DNA of 64,000 bases from Prauserella shujinwangii (lineage in GTDB: Bacteria > Actinomycetota > Actinomycetes > Mycobacteriales > Pseudonocardiaceae). Below are positions 50,943 to 59,695 of this stretch, in pieces. The translations under genes and the position numbers were made by a program. Position 1 is the stretch's first letter. Each line of letters opens with the position of its first letter. The stretch spans positions 523,053 through 587,052 of the forward strand of contig NZ_PVNH01000004.1 in assembly GCF_003001955.1 (NCBI RefSeq). Direction: 5' to 3'. The notes under the pieces are model-generated. The model was not told the origin of the DNA. It did no database searches and saw only the letters and a list, made by a program, of their open reading frames with translations.

Positions 50943-51016
50943 CGGGGTGTGGCGCAGCTTGGTAGCGCATTCGCTTTGGGAGCGAAGGGTCGCAGGTTCA
51001 AATCCTGTCACCCCGA
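50943..51016 (+). tRNA. tRNA-Pro (anticodon TGG)
   Basis: Cloverleaf of 74 bases: acceptor CGGGGTG/CACCCCG, D stem GCGC/GCGC, anticodon stem TTCGC/GCGAA with loop TTTGGGA, T arm GCAGG-TTCAAAT-CCTGT. CCA is not encoded. Divergent from the tRNA-Gly gene 79 bases away. Confidence 0.96.
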
Positions 51017-51042
51017 CAACGTTCGCGAGTCCCCGGCTTCTC

Positions 51043-51603
51043 CTAGCGCAGGAGCCGCTGGACCATCTCGACCAGCGTGTCCACGTCGTCGTCGACCATC
51101 GGCTCGCCCGTGATGCCCATCCGGTGGAGCAGGGTTCCGACGACGACATCGATGATGAACAGCACCCGGTTCTCCGGTTCCCCCAGCGCCTCCTGTAGCG
51201 CGCGCCGGTAGGGGTCCTGCAACCGCGTGGCCAGGACCCGGCGCAGGGCGGGATCGCTGACGGCATCGGTGAACACACCCGCGAACGCGGCGCCCACCCC
51301 CGGTTCGCCGATCTTCGCCGCGCCCCAGCGGATGGCCGTCGCCAGGTCCTTCTCCCGGTCGGTGCCCGTCAGCGGCAGGGCGCCGAACGCGTCGACGAGG
51401 CAGGCGGTGATCAGCTCCCCTTTGGACGGCCAGCGGCGGTAGATCGTGGTCTTCGCGACGCCCGCCGCGGCGGCGATGCGGTCGACGGTGGCGCGGGTGT
51501 AGCCCAGCTCGTGGATGGTGCGCAGCGTCGCCTCGAAGACCACGGCGTCGACGCTGGAGCGGGGGCGGCCGGGTGGCCGGTGGGACGAGTTCGCTCGGGC
51601 CAT
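51043..51603 (-). CDS. TetR-family transcriptional regulator
   Basis: 186 aa. ATG 51603 is chosen because AGGA lies about 8 bases upstream; a GTG at 51609 is too close to it. Helix-turn-helix region: VVFEATLRTIHELGYTRATV, DRIAAAAGVAKTTIYRRWPS. The C-terminal domain looks like the TetR_C_11-type subgroup. Divergent from the hydrolase-ABC operon, with a 30-base dyad between them. It probably represses that operon. Confidence 0.9.
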   Translation of the reverse strand: MARANSSHRPPGRPRSSVDAVVFEATLRTIHELGYTRATVDRIAAAAGVAKTTIYRRWPSKGELITACLVDAFGALPLTGTDREKDLATAIRWGAAKIGEPGVGAAFAGVFTDAVSDPALRRVLATRLQDPYRRALQEALGEPENRVLFIIDVVVGTLLHRMGITGEPMVDDDVDTLVEMVQRLLR

Positions 51604-51624
51604 GGGCACATCCTAGCTAATTGT

Positions 51625-51654
51625 GCTACTTTCGGTATCGATACTTGAGGTAGC
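51625..51654. promoter_or_regulatory. 30-bp dyad operator, GCTAC-N5-GTATCGATAC-N5-GTAGC
   Basis: A perfect central palindrome GTATCGATAC (51635-51644) is flanked at equal distance by GCTAC (51625-51629) and GTAGC (51650-51654). It fills the divergent interval between the tetR gene and the hydrolase gene, as expected for a TetR operator with two bound dimers. Confidence 0.65.
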
Positions 51655-51676
51655 GAAATGGGATCGAGGAGGGGAT

Positions 51677-52693
51677 ATGGGCGGCACCACCGGCACGCGG
51701 CGTCCACCATGGGGAGTCCGGCTGGTCTACGGCCTGCGCAAGGAGCCGGACATGCTGGCGATGCCGGACGACGAGCTGATGGCCGCGCGCGACGCACAGA
51801 ACCGGATGGTGGCTTCCGGCCGGGCGCGGATCATCACCGGCTTTCCCGACCGCAGGGCCACGATCGACTGGCAGCGGGTGGGGCTGCCGGACCGGGAGCT
51901 CGCGGTCCGCGTCTACCGGCCGGTGTCCGGCCGAAGACGTCCGCAGGCGCGACTGCCCCTCGTGCTGCATGTGCACGGCGGCGGGTTCGTGGGCACGGCC
52001 GTGCAGTGCGACTGGCTCAACAGCCACCTCGCCGGGCGGCTGCCCGCGGTGGTCGTGTCGGTCGAGCACCGCCTCGTCTCTCCGGGCATCCCGTTCTCGG
52101 CGGCGGTCGACGACGGCTGGGACGTGCTGCGGCACGTGGTGCGGCACGCCGCCCGGTGGGGCGTCGACCCGGCGCGCGCCGTCGTCGTCGGGGAGAGCGC
52201 CGGTGCGGCGGTCACGGCCCTGGCCGCGATCAGGGCCAGGGACGCCGGCCTGGCGCTGCGGGCACAGGTACTGGTCAACCCCTGTGCCGATCTGACATCG
52301 ACGGCGCTCGACTACCCGTCGATGACCGCGTACGCCACCAGCCCGACGCTCACCGTGACGCGCCTGGAGCGGTTCCGCAGGATGGCCGTTCCGGAGGGAG
52401 CGGATCCTCGCGCGGTGTCGCCGCTCCACGCCGACGACCTGAGCGGGCTGGCGCCGGCACTCGTGGTGGTGCCGGCGCTCGACCCGGTGGCCGACCACGG
52501 GCGCGCCTACGCCGACCGCCTGCGCGAGGCCGGGACACCCGTGCACCTGGCCGAGTACCCCCGGGCGGGACACGCGTTCCTCAGCATGCCGCGCCTGGTC
52601 CCCGCCGCGCGGCCCGCCCGCCGCGCCATCCTCTCCTTCCTGCGTGACCACGTGCACCCCGCGGTGAGCTCGACGGCGGCGGGGACGCGATGA
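51677..52693 (+). CDS. Alpha/beta hydrolase (HSL/acetyl-esterase type)
   Basis: 338 aa, ATG with GAGGAGGGG upstream. HSL-family motifs: oxyanion hole HVHGGGFVG, nucleophile GESAGAAVTAL, acid in DPVADHGRAYAD and His in YPRAGHAFLSM. No signal peptide, so cytoplasmic. Its stop overlaps the ATG of the first ABC gene (ATGA). If the ABC pair imports an iron-siderophore, the esterase could hydrolyse the ester-type ligand and release iron; this is inference from context. Confidence 0.9.
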   Translation: MGGTTGTRRPPWGVRLVYGLRKEPDMLAMPDDELMAARDAQNRMVASGRARIITGFPDRRATIDWQRVGLPDRELAVRVYRPVSGRRRPQARLPLVLHVHGGGFVGTAVQCDWLNSHLAGRLPAVVVSVEHRLVSPGIPFSAAVDDGWDVLRHVVRHAARWGVDPARAVVVGESAGAAVTALAAIRARDAGLALRAQVLVNPCADLTSTALDYPSMTAYATSPTLTVTRLERFRRMAVPEGADPRAVSPLHADDLSGLAPALVVVPALDPVADHGRAYADRLREAGTPVHLAEYPRAGHAFLSMPRLVPAARPARRAILSFLRDHVHPAVSSTAAGTR

Positions 52694-54564
52694 CCGCCAC
52701 CGTCCTCACCGGACCGGGCAGGCGGTCCACCCCGATGCCCGACGCGGGCCACGCCGAGGAGCAGAGCCTGGCACGGCTCCTGCGGCCGCAGCTGGCGGGC
52801 TTCGCGGCCGTCGTGGCCCTGCAGGTCGTCGGCGCGGTCGCCGGGCTGGCCCCGCTGCTGGCGGTGGTGGAGCTCGGCCGGGCCCTGCTGCCGCCCGGCC
52901 CCGTCGACTCCGGTCACGTCCGGGCCGTCGTGCTGGTGGGTGTGGCCGGCCTGTTCGTCCGCCTGCTGTGCACGGCGGCGGCCTCCGGAATCGGGCACCT
53001 CGTGGACGACCAGGTGCAGCTGTCGCTCCGGCGGCGACTGGCCGCCCGGCTGGCGCGCGTGCCGATCGGCTGGTTCTCCCGGCGCCGGACCGGCGAGCTG
53101 GCCAAGGTGGTCGGCGACGACGTGAGCGCCGTGCACCCGTTGATCGCCCACGCCCCCAGCGAGCTCGTCGCCGCGTTCGTCGTACCCGCGGTGTCGCTGA
53201 CCTATCTGTTCACCATCGACTGGCGGCTCACGGTGATCACGCTGGTCCCGGTGGTGCTGGCGTTGTCCGTGGTTCCGCTGATGATGACCCGTACCCGGCT
53301 GCGCGAGCAGAAGGAACTTGACGCGGCCATGGGCCGGATCGCGAACTCGGCGGTCGAGTTCGTGCAGGGGATCTCGGTCGTCAAGGCGTACGGCGGGGCC
53401 AGGCGGGCTCACCGGACCTTCCGCACGGCCGTGGACGAGTTCGCCGACACCTTCCTCCGGTGGGTGCGCGGTATGTCCGTGCTGGCCGCCGGGATGCAAC
53501 TGGCGCTGTCGCCCCCGTTCGTGCTGCTGGTCGTGCTGGTCGGCGGCGCGGCACTGATCACGTCCGGCGGCCTCGCCCCGCCCGACCTGCTGCCCTTCCT
53601 GCTCCTGGGGCTCGGCCTGACCGCGCCGGTGGCGGCCCTCGGCCACGGCTTCGACGACCTGCAGGCCGCCCGCCGCGCGGTCGGCCGGATCCGGGACGTG
53701 CTCGACGAACCATCGCTGCCGGAACCCGCGAATCCGGCCGCACCCGAAGGCCACCGGGTGGAGCTGCGGGCCGTCCGGTTCGGCTACGACCCCGGCCACG
53801 AGGTGCTGCGCGGTATCGACCTCGTGCTCGAACCGGGCACGGTGACCGCGATCGTCGGACCGTCGGGAAGCGGCAAGTCCACGCTGGTCCAGCTGCTGCC
53901 ACGGTTCTTCGACCCGACCCACGGCTCGATCCTGCTGGGCGGTGCCGACCTGCGAGAGCTCGGCAGCGGGCAACTGCATCGGCTGGTCTCCTTCGTCTTC
54001 CAGGACGTGCGCCTGCTGCGTGCGTCGGTGGCGGACAACATCGCCCTGGCCGTCCCACGGGCCGGCCGCGACGACGTGGTCCGCGCCGCCCGGCTGGCGC
54101 ACATCCACGACCGGATTCTGGAGCTGCCGCGTGGATACGACACGGTGCTCGGCGCCGAGGCGGGGCTGTCGGGCGGGGAGGCCCAGCGGATCGCGCTGGC
54201 CCGCGCGCTGCTGGCCGACACACCCGTCCTGGTGCTCGACGAGGCGACCGCCTTCGCCGATCCGCACACCGAACGGGCGGTGCGCCGCACCCTGTCCACG
54301 TTCGCGGGCGACCGGACGGTCCTGGTGATCGCCCACCGCCTGGAGACGATCGCCGACGCCGACACCGTCGTGGTGCTGGAGAACGGGACGATCGTCGAGC
54401 GAGGCAGTCCCGCCCGGTTGCTGGCCAGGGGCGGACGGTTCGCGTCCCTGTGGCACGCCCACCGGTCGGCGATCACCGACGACCCCAGCGACACCGACGG
54501 CACCGACGGCACCGACGGCACCGGAACCGACCGTGCCGTGCCGCGAGGAGGCGAGTCCCGATGA
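52690..54564 (+). CDS. ABC transporter, fused permease/ATPase (IrtB/YbtP-like half)
   Basis: 624 aa. Six-helix exporter-type membrane domain (about 40-330), then ATPase with Walker A GPSGSGKST, Q-loop FVFQDVRLL, signature LSGGEAQRIAL and Walker B VLVLDEATAFADP. The DEATAFADP variant is the one I associate with siderophore-importing exporter-fold ABC proteins (IrtB, YbtP/Q). The C-terminus carries a small DGTDGTDGTG repeat. ATGA overlaps on both sides show tight coupling with the hydrolase and the second ABC gene, with which it should form a heterodimer. Confidence 0.88.
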   Translation: MTATVLTGPGRRSTPMPDAGHAEEQSLARLLRPQLAGFAAVVALQVVGAVAGLAPLLAVVELGRALLPPGPVDSGHVRAVVLVGVAGLFVRLLCTAAASGIGHLVDDQVQLSLRRRLAARLARVPIGWFSRRRTGELAKVVGDDVSAVHPLIAHAPSELVAAFVVPAVSLTYLFTIDWRLTVITLVPVVLALSVVPLMMTRTRLREQKELDAAMGRIANSAVEFVQGISVVKAYGGARRAHRTFRTAVDEFADTFLRWVRGMSVLAAGMQLALSPPFVLLVVLVGGAALITSGGLAPPDLLPFLLLGLGLTAPVAALGHGFDDLQAARRAVGRIRDVLDEPSLPEPANPAAPEGHRVELRAVRFGYDPGHEVLRGIDLVLEPGTVTAIVGPSGSGKSTLVQLLPRFFDPTHGSILLGGADLRELGSGQLHRLVSFVFQDVRLLRASVADNIALAVPRAGRDDVVRAARLAHIHDRILELPRGYDTVLGAEAGLSGGEAQRIALARALLADTPVLVLDEATAFADPHTERAVRRTLSTFAGDRTVLVIAHRLETIADADTVVVLENGTIVERGSPARLLARGGRFASLWHAHRSAITDDPSDTDGTDGTDGTGTDRAVPRGGESR

Positions 54565-56276
54565 TCCGGATGCTGCTGCGCGTGCTGGGCCGCGAGTACG
54601 CCCGGCCGATCCGCCGGACCGTGGCCTGGATGACGGTGGCCGCGGTGGCGGAGGGGCTGTCCTACGCCCTGCTCGTCCCGGTGCTGCGGGAACTGTTCGG
54701 CCGGGAACCCGGCAACGTCTGGCCCTGGCTGCTGGCGTTCGGGGCCGCGGTGACGGTCTGCGCGGCACTGCGCTATCGCGCCGACCTGTCCGGCTTCCGC
54801 TCCGGGACCACGCTGCTGCGCGGCCTGTACCACCGGCTCGGCGACCATCTGGCCCGGTTGCCCGTCGGCTGGTACAGCGCGGCCCGCGTCGGGGAGGTCT
54901 CCGTCATGGCCAGCCGCGGCGTCCTGGAGGCGATGGGTGTGATCGCGCACCTGCTGGCACCGTTCCTCTCCGCCGCGGTGACTCCGCTGACGATCGTCGC
55001 CGTGATGCTCGTGTTCCACTGGCAACTGGGACTGGCCGCGCTGGCCGCCGCCCCGATCGTGGCCGTGATCCAGGTCTGGACGGGGCGGGCGATGTCCGCC
55101 ACCGACGCGGAACGCCACGAACGCGACCACGAGGCCGCCGCGCGGGTCGTCGAGTACCTCCAGGCGCAGCCGGTGCTGCGCGCCGGGGGCCGGAGCAGCG
55201 AACGGTTCGCGTTGCTCGACGACGCACTGCGGGACGCGCAGCGCGCGTCCCGCCGTACCGTGCTGGCGGCGCTGCCCGGTGTGGTGGGGTTGACGCTGGT
55301 CGTGCAGGCGGTGTTCACCGTGCTGCTGGTCCTGGGCGCCTTTCTCGCGCTCGGCGGGAGCATCGGTGCGGCGGAGGTGCTGGCGATCCTGGTGCTGGCG
55401 GCCCGCAGCGCGGATCCGCTGCTGTCGCTGTCGGACATCGGGGGCAAGCTGCGCGTCGCCCGGTCCGAGCTCGCCAGGCTCGACGCGGTATTGCGCACCG
55501 AGCCGCTGCCGGAACCGCACGCGCCGGTCGTGCCGGTGCGGCACGACCTGGAGTTCGCGTCGGTCACCTTCCGGCGGGGCGACCGCACGGTGCTCGACGG
55601 GCTGACGTTGTCCGTTCCGGAGGGGCAACGGCTCGCCGTGGTCGGACCGTCGGGTGCGGGGAAGAGCACCCTGCTGCAGTTGCTCGCGCGGTTCCACGAC
55701 GTGGCCGCGGGCGCCGTGCGCGTGGGCGGGGTGGACGTCCGCGACATCGACCCCGAGGTGCTGATGTCGCGGATCTCCCTCGTCTTCCAGGACGTCTACC
55801 TCTTCGAGGGCACGATCGAGGAGAACATCCGGCTCGGTCGTCCGGACGCCTTCGACGCCGAGGTGCGGGCCGCGGCGACCGCGGCGCGGCTGGACGAGGT
55901 GATCCAGCGCCTGCCCGAGGGATGGGCGACGAACGTGGGCGAGGGCGGCGCGCTCCTGTCGGGTGGCGAGCGTCAGCGGGTGTCGATCGCGCGAGCGCTG
56001 CTGAAGGACGCGCCCATCGTGCTGCTGGACGAGGTGACCTCCGCACTCGACCCGGTCAACGAGGCCGCTGTCCACCAGGGAATGGATCGCCTGCTGGCGG
56101 GCCGGACGGTGGTGCTGGTCGCGCACCGGCCGCGGACCGTCCGCCGCGCCGATCGGGTCGCCTTCCTCGACGGGGGCCGGATCGTGGAGGAAGGCGGCCA
56201 CGACGAGCTGCTGCGCCGCGGCGGCCGCTACGCCGGGTTCTGGGAGGCCGCCCTGGCACCGGCGGCGCGCGACTGA
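54561..56276 (+). CDS. ABC transporter, fused permease/ATPase (IrtA/YbtQ-like half)
   Basis: 571 aa, ATGA overlap with the first ABC gene. Exporter-type membrane domain (about 15-310) then ATPase: Walker A GPSGAGKST, Q-loop LVFQDVYLFEGTIEENI, signature LLSGGERQRVSIARALL and Walker B IVLLDEVTSALDP. Consensus nucleotide site with Glu replaced by the usual E in DEVT. It is the partner of the previous protein. The heterodimer may import an iron-siderophore, or export a small molecule. No siderophore biosynthesis genes lie nearby. Confidence 0.88.
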   Translation: MIRMLLRVLGREYARPIRRTVAWMTVAAVAEGLSYALLVPVLRELFGREPGNVWPWLLAFGAAVTVCAALRYRADLSGFRSGTTLLRGLYHRLGDHLARLPVGWYSAARVGEVSVMASRGVLEAMGVIAHLLAPFLSAAVTPLTIVAVMLVFHWQLGLAALAAAPIVAVIQVWTGRAMSATDAERHERDHEAAARVVEYLQAQPVLRAGGRSSERFALLDDALRDAQRASRRTVLAALPGVVGLTLVVQAVFTVLLVLGAFLALGGSIGAAEVLAILVLAARSADPLLSLSDIGGKLRVARSELARLDAVLRTEPLPEPHAPVVPVRHDLEFASVTFRRGDRTVLDGLTLSVPEGQRLAVVGPSGAGKSTLLQLLARFHDVAAGAVRVGGVDVRDIDPEVLMSRISLVFQDVYLFEGTIEENIRLGRPDAFDAEVRAAATAARLDEVIQRLPEGWATNVGEGGALLSGGERQRVSIARALLKDAPIVLLDEVTSALDPVNEAAVHQGMDRLLAGRTVVLVAHRPRTVRRADRVAFLDGGRIVEEGGHDELLRRGGRYAGFWEAALAPAARD

Positions 56277-56278
56277 TT

Positions 56279-56394
56279 CCGCGAGTCCCCGTTCCGGGCG
56301 CCGAGTGCTGCACTCAGGTCCGCGAGTTCCGCGCTCGTGGCTCCAGGCTTTCCCGTGACCGCGGCACTCGCGTGCGGGAGCGGGGGACTCGCGG
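56279..56394. terminator. Long palindromic interval between convergent genes
   Basis: CCGCGAGTCCCC (56279-56290) pairs with GGGGACTCGCGG (56383-56394), a perfect 12-bp outer stem with a 92-base interior. GAGTGC-T-GCACTC (56303-56315) is an inner dyad. It starts 2 bases after the ABC stop and ends at the stop of the convergent gene, so it is probably a bidirectional terminator. Confidence 0.6.
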
Positions 56395-57597
56395 TCAGCG
56401 GGTCAGGCCCGCGACGGCGGCCACCAGCTTGTCCACTTCGGACTCCGTGGTGTACGGTGCGATCCCGGCGCGCACCGCGCCCGTGTCGCCGAGGCCCAGC
56501 TGGCGTGAGCACTCCAGCGCGTAGAAGCTGCCCGCCGGGGCGTTGACCCCCTGCTCGCCCAGCCGGGCGGACACCGTCGCCGGGGGCAGGCCCGGCACCG
56601 AGAACAGCACCGTCGGCGTCCGGCGGCGCCGCGGCGACCCGTGCAGGGTCACGCCGTCGAGCGCGCCCAGCCCGTCCTCCAGCCGCCGGGCCAGGGCCTC
56701 CTCGTGCTCCGCCAGCGCCTCCATCGAGCCGGTCACCCGCTCGCGGCGGGTGCCCGCGCCCGGCACCAGGCCGGCCAGGAAGTCCACCGCCGCGGTCGTG
56801 CCCGCCAGCAGCTCGTACGGCAGCGTGCCCAGCTCGAACCGCTCCGGCACCGCGTCGGTCGCGGGCAGCAGCTTGTCCGGCCGCAACGTCTCCAGCAGCG
56901 CCGGGCTCGCCGCCACCGCGCCCAGGTGCGGGCCCAGGAACTTGTACGGCGAGCAGGCGTAGAAGTCCGCGCCCAGCGCGGCGAGGTCAACGGGGGAGTG
57001 CGGGGTCAGGTGCACCCCGTCGACGTAGAGCAGCGCCCCCGCCTCGTGCACCGGCCCGGCGATCGCCGGGACATCCGGCCGGGTGCCGACGAGGTTGGCG
57101 GCGCCGGTGACCGCCACCACGCGGGTCCGCTCGGACAGCAGCCCGGTCACCGCGGCCGGGTCCAGCTCGGCGGTCGCCGGGTCGAAGTCCGCCCAGCGCA
57201 CGGTCGCGCCGCGCGCCCCGGCCGCCTGCACCCAGGGACGGATGTTGGCGTCGTGGTCGAGCCGCGTGACCACGACCTCGTCGTCCGGGCCCCAGTCCTT
57301 CGCCAGCGTCCGCGCGACGTCGTAGGTCAGCTGCGTCATGCTCCGCCCGAACACCACCCCTGCCGGGTCGGCGCCGAGCAGGTCGGCCATCGCCAGCCGC
57401 GCCTCGGTGACGATCGCGTCGGCGCGGCGCTCGGCGGCGGTGACGCTGCCCCGGTTCGCGATCGCCGCGCGCAGCGTGCCCGCCACGGCGTCGGCCACCA
57501 CGTCCGGCACCTGCGACCCGCCGGGCCCGTCGAAGTGCGCCGCCCCCTCAGCGAGCGCGGGGAAACGCTCCCGTACCCGCTCCACGTCGTACCCCAC
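56395..57597 (-). CDS. Cysteine-desulfurase-like PLP enzyme
   Basis: 400 aa. GTG 57597 is chosen because GGGGAGG sits 6 bases upstream; the ATG 15 bases earlier has no ribosome site. Class V aminotransferase fold: HFDGPGGSQVPDVVADAV, VFGRSMTQLTYDVARTL, VTRLDHDANIRPW (cofactor region), VDGVHLTPHSPVDL and the PLP-binding Lys in ACSPYKFLGPH. This subgroup (TIGR01976-like) lacks a clear active-site Cys loop, so true desulfurase activity is uncertain. Flanked by palindromes and not linked to Suf genes. Confidence 0.88.
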   Translation of the reverse strand: MGYDVERVRERFPALAEGAAHFDGPGGSQVPDVVADAVAGTLRAAIANRGSVTAAERRADAIVTEARLAMADLLGADPAGVVFGRSMTQLTYDVARTLAKDWGPDDEVVVTRLDHDANIRPWVQAAGARGATVRWADFDPATAELDPAAVTGLLSERTRVVAVTGAANLVGTRPDVPAIAGPVHEAGALLYVDGVHLTPHSPVDLAALGADFYACSPYKFLGPHLGAVAASPALLETLRPDKLLPATDAVPERFELGTLPYELLAGTTAAVDFLAGLVPGAGTRRERVTGSMEALAEHEEALARRLEDGLGALDGVTLHGSPRRRRTPTVLFSVPGLPPATVSARLGEQGVNAPAGSFYALECSRQLGLGDTGAVRAGIAPYTTESEVDKLVAAVAGLTR

Positions 57598-57612
57598 GCG
57601 GTACCTCCCCAT

Positions 57613-57665
57613 GTCATGAGTGGCTCGTTACTGACCAAAAATGCCAGTAACGAGCCACTCATGAC
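57613..57665. terminator. Palindromic repeat, family A copy 2
   Basis: Arms 57613-57633 and 57645-57665 are perfect 21-bp complements (GTCATGAGTGGCTCGTTACTG and its reverse) with an 11-base loop. It follows the actP stop at 57673, so it should terminate actP. It is a better copy of the element at 12968-13012. Confidence 0.75.
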
Positions 57666-57672
57666 ACCGCCC

Positions 57673-59280
57673 TCAGTGGGCGACGGCCTTCTCGGAGCCG
57701 GCCCCGGTCAGGGACCGCACCTCCATCTCGCGATGCTTGTCCTCCAGGTGCTCCTTCGACAGCACGGTGCCGAGCCAGCCGAGGAAGAACGACGCCGGGA
57801 TCGACACCAGACCCGGGTTGGACAGCGGGAACCACGCGAAGTCGGCGTCCGGGACCATCGCGGACTCGCTGCCGGACACCGCGGGCGAGAACACGATGAG
57901 CACGATCGTCAACGTCAGGCCGCCGTACATCGACCACAGCGCGCCCCGCGTGTTGAACCGCTTCCAGAACAGCGAGTACAGCAGCGTCGGCAGGTTCGCG
58001 GAGGCGGCCACCGCGAACGCGAGCGCCACCAGGAACGCCACGTTCTGGTCCTTCGCGAGGATGCCGCCGACGATCGCGACCGCGCCGATCACGCACGCCG
58101 TGATCCGGGCGACCCGCACCTCGTCGTTCTTGCTGTCGACCTTGCCCTTCTTGATCACGTTGGCGTACACGTCGTGCGCGAACGACGCCGACGCCGTGAT
58201 GGTCAGGCCCGCGACCACCGCCAGGATCGTCGCGAACGCGACCGCGGCGATGAACCCGAGCAGCAGCGGGCCGCCGAGCTCCTGCGCCAGCAGCGGTGCC
58301 GCCGCGTTCGAGCTGCCGGGAGCGTTCTTGATCGTGTCGGCCCCCACCAGCGCCGCCGCGCCGTAGCCGAGCACCAGCGTGAACAGGTAGAACAGCCCGA
58401 TCAGCGCGATCGCCCACACCACGGACCGCCGGGCGTCCTTCGCCGTGGGCACGGTGTAGAAACGCATCAGCACATGCGGCAGGCCCGCCGTCCCGAGCAC
58501 CAGCGCGATGCCCAGCGAGAGAAAGTCCAGCTTGCTCGTCTCGCTCGCGCCGTACTTGGCGCCGGGGTTGAGCAGCGAGTCACCGCCGGCGGAGGAGTCC
58601 ACGGCGGCCCCGAGCAGGCTGGACAGGTTCAGCCCGAACCGGCCCAGCACCCACACGGTCATCACGGCGGTCCCGGCGATGAGCAGGCCCGCCTTGATGA
58701 TCTGCACCCAGGTGGTGCCCTTCATCCCGCCGACCAGCACGTAGACGATCATCACCGCGCCGACGACGGCGATCACGATGCTCTGCCCCGCCTCGCCCTC
58801 GATGCCGAGCAGCAGCGACACCAGGCCGCCGGCGCCCGCCATCTGCGCGAGCAGGTAGAAGAACGACACCGCCATCGTCGACGTCGCCGCCGCCGCCCGG
58901 ACCGGCCGCTGCCGCATCCGGAACGCCAGCACGTCGCCCATCGTGAACTTGCCGGTGTTCCGCAGCAGCTCCGCGACCAGCAGCAGGGCCACCAGCCATG
59001 CCACCAGGAACCCGATCGAGTACAGGAACCCGTCGTAGCCGTACACGGCGATCGCGCCCGCGATCCCGAGGAACGACGCCGCCGACAGGTAGTCGCCGGA
59101 GATGGCGATCCCGTTCTGCGGGCCGGTGAACGCGCGGCCCGCGGCGTAGTAGTCCGACGCCGTCTTCGTGTTTCGCGACGCCCGGAACACGATCACCATC
59201 GTCCCGGCGACGAACAGGCCGAAGATCGTGATGTTGAGGGCCGGATTGCCGCCCTCCAGGCTCTGGGCGAGCGTGTTCAT
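57673..59280 (-). CDS. actP: Cation/acetate symporter (SSS family, ActP/MctC-like)
   Basis: 535 aa with about 13 membrane segments. SSS motifs: SDYYAAGRAFTGPQNGIAIS, GDYLSAASFLGIAGAIAVYG and GTAGLPHVLMRFYTVPTAKD. The order and spacing match acetate permeases coupled to Na+ or H+. The DUF485 gene upstream overlaps it by 4 bases (ATGA), the usual arrangement (yjcH-actP). A second symporter, a two-component system and acs lie next to it, so the locus is for acetate or short-chain acid uptake. Confidence 0.93.
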   Translation of the reverse strand: MNTLAQSLEGGNPALNITIFGLFVAGTMVIVFRASRNTKTASDYYAAGRAFTGPQNGIAISGDYLSAASFLGIAGAIAVYGYDGFLYSIGFLVAWLVALLLVAELLRNTGKFTMGDVLAFRMRQRPVRAAAATSTMAVSFFYLLAQMAGAGGLVSLLLGIEGEAGQSIVIAVVGAVMIVYVLVGGMKGTTWVQIIKAGLLIAGTAVMTVWVLGRFGLNLSSLLGAAVDSSAGGDSLLNPGAKYGASETSKLDFLSLGIALVLGTAGLPHVLMRFYTVPTAKDARRSVVWAIALIGLFYLFTLVLGYGAAALVGADTIKNAPGSSNAAAPLLAQELGGPLLLGFIAAVAFATILAVVAGLTITASASFAHDVYANVIKKGKVDSKNDEVRVARITACVIGAVAIVGGILAKDQNVAFLVALAFAVAASANLPTLLYSLFWKRFNTRGALWSMYGGLTLTIVLIVFSPAVSGSESAMVPDADFAWFPLSNPGLVSIPASFFLGWLGTVLSKEHLEDKHREMEVRSLTGAGSEKAVAH

Positions 59281-59621
59281 CGGGCCTCCCCCTCGACTTC
59301 CTCCCGGATCTTGTCCGCGAGCGGGTCCAGCTTCCGGTCCGCGTAGCGCACGTACAGGCCGGTGATCGCGAATGTCGAGACGAACTGCAGCAGCCCGAGC
59401 ACGAGACCGACGTTGATGTTGCCGACGACCTTGACGGACATGAATCCGTGCGCGTAGTCGGCCAGCAGCACGTAGAGCAGGTACCAGCTGAGGAAGCCTG
59501 CGGTCATCGGGAAGACGAAGACCCGCAGCCTCCGGCGCAGCTCGCGGAACTCGGCACTGGAGTGGACCTCGGCCCAGGACGTCGGCCCAGGCGGATGAGT
59601 CGAGGGCTCGGTGGTACTCAC
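59277..59621 (-). CDS. DUF485 membrane protein (YjcH-like)
   Basis: 114 aa. Two hydrophobic helices (about 36-55 and 68-95) with the DUF485 pattern FRELRRRLRVFVFPMTAGFL and VSTFAITGLYVRYADRKLDP. Such proteins accompany ActP-type symporters as small partners. The stop overlaps the actP ATG, so both are made together. Its role in stability or activity of the symporter is inferred. Confidence 0.92.
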   Translation of the reverse strand: MSTTEPSTHPPGPTSWAEVHSSAEFRELRRRLRVFVFPMTAGFLSWYLLYVLLADYAHGFMSVKVVGNINVGLVLGLLQFVSTFAITGLYVRYADRKLDPLADKIREEVEGEAR

Positions 59622-59695
59622 GGTGACCTCCTCGTCACGGACACGGCTTCGTGCTGGCGGTCACCGTAGGCAGCGGCGCCGATATGCCGGAATCG

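Noticed and set aside
50793..51016. tRNA-Gly/tRNA-Pro pair as an integration site for an element
   Set aside because: No integrase gene and no duplicated tRNA 3' end within the window. The tRNAs look like ordinary chromosomal genes.
53784..56201. Long minus-strand frames opposite the ABC transporter genes
   Set aside because: Shadow composition, no start with a ribosome site, and the plus-strand ABC genes are unambiguous.
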